Assembly (NCBI GenBank): GCA_963745595.1
Contig: CAVUYB010000010.1
Span: 248,001 to 312,000, forward strand
Reading direction: 5' to 3'
DNA: 64,000 nt
DNA from: DASZUK01 sp963745595
GTDB lineage: Bacteria > Actinomycetota > Acidimicrobiia > Acidimicrobiales > RAAP-2
In this document: one piece after another, positions 61,095 through 64,000 of the stretch
Numbering within the stretch: position 1 is the first letter of the stretch
Layout of the letters: each line of letters starts with the position of its first letter
Position numbers and translations under genes: made by a program
The notes under the pieces: model-generated
Databases searched by the model: none
What the model was told of the DNA's origin: nothing
What the model saw: the letters and a program-made list of their open reading frames with translations, nothing else

Positions 61095-62689
61095 GCCCGG
61101 CGGGAGTTGGCGGGAGCCGCGCCGGCCACGAGGGGGCCGGCGGGAGCTTGCTGGTCGTCGACGTCGGCACGTCCGGCGTCCGGGCGGCCGTCGTCCGGGC
61201 GGACGCCACCGTCGCCCATGTCCACCACCGGACCGTGTTGCCGGAGAGCCCCGGCCCCGGGCTCGTCGAGGTCGACGCGGCGGCCATCGCCAGTGCGGTC
61301 GTCGACGTCGCCAACGCCGCCCTGGCCGACGGCGGCCCGGTCGGCGGGGTCGGGATCGCCAACCAGCGGGCGACCACCGTCGTCTGGGAGCGGGCGACCG
61401 GTCGGCCGGTGGCGCCGGGCCTCGGCTGGCAGGATCTCCGCACCGTCGGGACGTGCCTCGCCCTCCAGGCCGACGGGCTCCGACTGGCGCCGAACATGTC
61501 GGCGACGAAGCTGGCCGCGATCCTCGACGCGGTCGACCCGGACCGTTCGCTGGCCGATGCCGGCGCGCTCTGCTTCGGGACGATCGACACCTGGGTGGCG
61601 TGGACCCTGTCCGGCGGCACCAGCGGTGACGGGCTCCACGTCACCGATCCGACGAACGTCGCGGTCACCGGGCTCGTCCGGCCGGGCGCCGATGACGGGA
61701 CGACCGGCGGTGGAGCCGGTGATGGCGAAACGGCTGGTGGTGGGGCGGCCGGTGGCTGGGTGTGGGACGAGCGGGTCCTCGACGCCCTCCGCATCCCGAC
61801 GGCCGTCCTGCCGCGGATCGTCGACTCGTCCGGGCCGGTCGGCGAGGCCGCGGCGCTGCCGGGTTCGCCAACGATCTGCGGCATCGTCGGCGACCAGCAG
61901 GCATCGCTGGTCGGCCAGGGCTGTACCCGCGCCGGTCTGGCCAAGGCGACGTTCGGCACCGGCGGCATGCTCGACCTGTGCACCGGACCACGGCCGCCGA
62001 CCACCCTCGGGCGCGGCCCGGCCGGGACGTTCCCGATCGTCGCCTGGCAGCGGGCCGGCACGCCGTCGTGGGGCGTCGAGGCCGTCATGCTCTCCGCCGG
62101 GACGTGCGTCGAGTGGCTCCGCGACGACCTCGGCCTGCTGACCAGCGCCGAGGAGTCGGCGACCGTCGCCGGCGCCTGTGCCGACACCGGCGACGTCTGG
62201 TTCGTTCCCGCGCTGCTCGGCATGGGCACGCCGGTCTGGGACTTCGGCGCCCGCGGCACGCTCGTCGGGATCACCCGGGGCACCGGCCGACCGGAGGTCG
62301 TCCGGGCCGTCCTCGAAGGTGTTGCCCACCGCGGCGCCGATCTCGTCGAGGCGGCCGAGGCCGATACCGGGTTCGCCATCGAGACCCTCCGGGTCGACGG
62401 CGGGATGGTCGCCAACGACGTGTTCGTCGCCGCCCTGGCCGACGCGGTCGGCCGGCCGGTCGAGGTCTCGCCGGTCCTCGAGGCGACGACGCTCGGCGCC
62501 GGCTTCCTCGCCGGGCTGGCCACCGGTACGTGGGCCGACGAGGACGACGTCGCCGCGGCATACGCGCCGGCCCGTACCGTCGAGCCGGCCCGGCCGGCCC
62601 CGGAGCGAGCCGCTCGGCGGGAGCGATGGCTGGCCGCCCGCGAACGGGCGACCGCCACCATCCCCGAGCTCTCCGGCATCGACTTCTAG
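61091..62689 (+). CDS. glpK: FGGY-family kinase (glycerol kinase-like)
   Basis: 532 aa from a GTG at 61091 (GTGA overlap). LLVVDVGTSGVRAAVV is the first phosphate-binding motif; then GLGWQDLRT, FGTIDTWVAWTLSGG, VGDQQASLVGQGC, KATFGTGGML, PALLGMGTPVWDFGARGTL and TLRVDGGMVANDVFV. The segments match glycerol kinase, but the first motif (DVGTSG) deviates from DQGTTS, so specificity could differ. Last gene of the G3P operon. The insertion with GGGAGDGETAGGG is low complexity. Confidence 0.82.
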   Translation: MSPAGVGGSRAGHEGAGGSLLVVDVGTSGVRAAVVRADATVAHVHHRTVLPESPGPGLVEVDAAAIASAVVDVANAALADGGPVGGVGIANQRATTVVWERATGRPVAPGLGWQDLRTVGTCLALQADGLRLAPNMSATKLAAILDAVDPDRSLADAGALCFGTIDTWVAWTLSGGTSGDGLHVTDPTNVAVTGLVRPGADDGTTGGGAGDGETAGGGAAGGWVWDERVLDALRIPTAVLPRIVDSSGPVGEAAALPGSPTICGIVGDQQASLVGQGCTRAGLAKATFGTGGMLDLCTGPRPPTTLGRGPAGTFPIVAWQRAGTPSWGVEAVMLSAGTCVEWLRDDLGLLTSAEESATVAGACADTGDVWFVPALLGMGTPVWDFGARGTLVGITRGTGRPEVVRAVLEGVAHRGADLVEAAEADTGFAIETLRVDGGMVANDVFVAALADAVGRPVEVSPVLEATTLGAGFLAGLATGTWADEDDVAAAYAPARTVEPARPAPERAARRERWLAARERATATIPELSGIDF

Positions 62690-62701
62690 TCCGGGAACAT
62701 C

Positions 62702-63283
62702 GTGGTACCTGATACCTACGCCGACTTCTTCGTCGCCAGCGCCGGCGTGGCCGGGGCCCTGGTCGGCCTGCTCTTCGTCGCCCTGTCGGTCGCCCGAGAG
62801 CCGAAGACCGCCGTGGATCGGCTGGACCTCGACGCGCGGGCCGGCGTCGCTTTCTCCGCCTTCACGGACGCCCTCGTCGTCTCGCTGTTCGCCATCATCC
62901 CCGGCGTCAAGATCGGTATCCCCGCCGTCGTCAGCGGCCTCGGCGGCCTGGCGACGTGCCTCGCCATCGGCCTGGTCATGTGGCGGCTCGATAGCCCCGG
63001 CCGGCGACGGCTGCGGGCATTGGGCCTGCAGGCGCTGGTGTTCGTCTACCAGATCGTCACCGGGGTCCAGCTGATCGTCGACCCGAACGACGGCTTCGCC
63101 ATCCGGACCACCGCGGGCATCGTCGTCGCGCTCTTCTTGGTCGGGATCGCTCGAGCCTGGGCCCTCATCGGGGCGCGTGGCGTCGGGCTGTCGCGAGCCA
63201 TCCGCGATGCCGTCCGTGGACTGCCGATCGACATCGGCGACAGCGACAGCGACAGCGACAGCGCGGAGACGACCGACGACTGA
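62702..63283 (+). CDS. membrane protein (four TM segments)
   Basis: 193 aa. Hydrophobic segments at about residues 8-29 (FFVASAGVAGALVGLLFVAL), 55-73, 78-95 and 107-146, then a basic loop and an acidic Ser-Asp repeat tail (DSDSDSDSAE). It starts 12 bp after the kinase gene, so it may be co-transcribed. No family recognised. Confidence 0.65.
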   Translation: MVPDTYADFFVASAGVAGALVGLLFVALSVAREPKTAVDRLDLDARAGVAFSAFTDALVVSLFAIIPGVKIGIPAVVSGLGGLATCLAIGLVMWRLDSPGRRRLRALGLQALVFVYQIVTGVQLIVDPNDGFAIRTTAGIVVALFLVGIARAWALIGARGVGLSRAIRDAVRGLPIDIGDSDSDSDSAETTDD

Positions 63284-63351
63284 CGGTGCGGATCGCTCCG
63301 ACCGGCCAGCAGCCGGCCGGGCGGCGGCCGAGATCGAGTGTCGTCGCCCGT

Positions 63352-64000
63352 TCAGGCCGGGTCGAGCAGCGCCAACGCGGCGTCCCAGCTGGCGCCGGCC
63401 ACGAGCAGCGGACGAAATGCCATCAGCTGGCGCGGGCGGCTGATGGCCAGGGCGGCGGTGAGACGGCCCTCGCGGCCGTAGATGGCGACGAACTTTCCGT
63501 CCGGTTCCGTACCCTCCGTCGGGCTGGCGCCGATCGCGCCAGCGTCGGCCGGGCTGTCACCGGCTCGGTCTCCGGTGGAGCCGTTCTCGCCGGGGATGGC
63601 CCCGTGGACGACGGCGACGTCGTCGGTCGGCCACGGCCGACCGAGCACCTGGATGCGGAGGCCGTACTGGTCCGACCAGAAGTACGGCACCGGGTCGAAG
63701 TCGGGGGCCGATGCCCGACCGGCCAGCAGGTGCCGGGCGGCGGCCGAGCCCATCTGCGAGGCGACCTCCCAATGCTCGATCCGCACCAGTTCCTCGTGGC
63801 CGTGGTGGCGCCAGTTCCAGCGGGCGAGGTCGCCGACCGCGACCACCCGGTCGGCGGCGAAGAGGGCGGCATCGCAGACGACCCCGTTGTCGATCGTGAG
63901 GCCGGAGCCGTCGAGCCACTCGACGTTCGGCACGACGCCGATGCCGACGACGACGACGTCGGCCGGCAGGGACGTCCCGTCCGTCAGCTCGACCGTCCGG
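63352..64000 (-). CDS. FAD/NAD(P)-dependent oxidoreductase, C-terminal part (runs off the window)
   Basis: About 216 residues remain; the start lies beyond the window. The visible part has TVELTDGTSLPADVVVVGIGVV, PNVEWL, then AADRVVAVGDLARW (the GD motif of the FAD domain) and EHWEVASQMGSAAARHLL. A C-terminal reductase domain YFWSDQYGLRIQVLGRP is present, as in ferredoxin/rubredoxin reductases of the BphA4/CamA type. An insert of about 40 low-complexity residues (GENGSTGDRAGDSPADA) interrupts the C-terminal domain. Confidence 0.82.
   Translation of the reverse strand, partial: RTVELTDGTSLPADVVVVGIGVVPNVEWLDGSGLTIDNGVVCDAALFAADRVVAVGDLARWNWRHHGHEELVRIEHWEVASQMGSAAARHLLAGRASAPDFDPVPYFWSDQYGLRIQVLGRPWPTDDVAVVHGAIPGENGSTGDRAGDSPADAGAIGASPTEGTEPDGKFVAIYGREGRLTAALAISRPRQLMAFRPLLVAGASWDAALALLDPA

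Overview
The window comes from a very GC-rich Actinomycetota chromosome. WhiB, SepIVA-like, LytR-CpsA-Psr, DUF2469 and GTP-type PEPCK proteins, an F420-type PPOX flavoprotein and the actinobacterial order recG-rsmD-coaD-sepIVA-yceD-rpmF-plsX-acpP-rnc-mutM-smc-ftsY-ffh-rpsP-khpA-rimM-trmD-rplS all point there. A secreted protein with GGLFAFG-type repeats is of a kind common in Acidimicrobiia, which is my best guess for the class (inference).

Layout. 1-3.9 kb: a nitrilase-family hydrolase, a repeat-rich secreted propeller protein and an AbrB/PIN-like toxin-antitoxin pair. 3.9-18.2 kb: comM (YifB-type AAA+ ATPase) split in two by a 12.8-kb integrative element. The element carries a large serine integrase beside attL, an excisionase-like protein, an HUH-type replication initiator, a small serine resolvase, an XRE/HhH-like/TIR-transmembrane operon, a proteasome-like N-terminal-nucleophile hydrolase divergent from a membrane protein, and several small regulators and membrane proteins. 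The two comM halves rejoin in frame across a 2-bp CC core, and the reconstructed attP is symmetric about that dinucleotide. 18.3-23 kb: small hypotheticals, a PPOX flavoprotein, an SPFH/NfeD pair, an enoyl-CoA hydratase-family enzyme, YraN and DUF2469. 23-43 kb: the long minus-strand information-processing and lipid cluster running from a DAK2/DegV protein down to rplS, interrupted by a VapBC pair. 43-48 kb: rpmB, thiL, pckG, an MFS transporter and a RAM-domain protein. 48-49.3 kb: a small island with a structured intergenic stretch and an RHH/DUF3800-like gene pair. 49.3-64 kb: a MCR-type CoA racemase, galactokinase, a secreted Cys-rich protein, trpD, an LCP ligase, whiB, a DUF3501/rubrerythrin/Fur oxidative-stress cluster, a glycerol-3-phosphate operon (glpD, an AGPS-like flavoprotein, an FGGY kinase), a membrane protein and the end of a flavin oxidoreductase.

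A warning for users: at least eleven genes outside the element, including the normally essential rplS, ffh and smc, carry single frameshifts, usually a one-base change in a short GC run or simple repeat. They read best as assembly indels, so I give the joined gene spans. The element genes look intact.

The best candidates for undescribed biology lie inside the element: the Thr1-type proteasome-like hydrolase with its divergent membrane partner, and the three-gene XRE/HhH-like/TIR-TM operon. Both look like candidate defence or abortive-infection modules, but nothing here proves that role.
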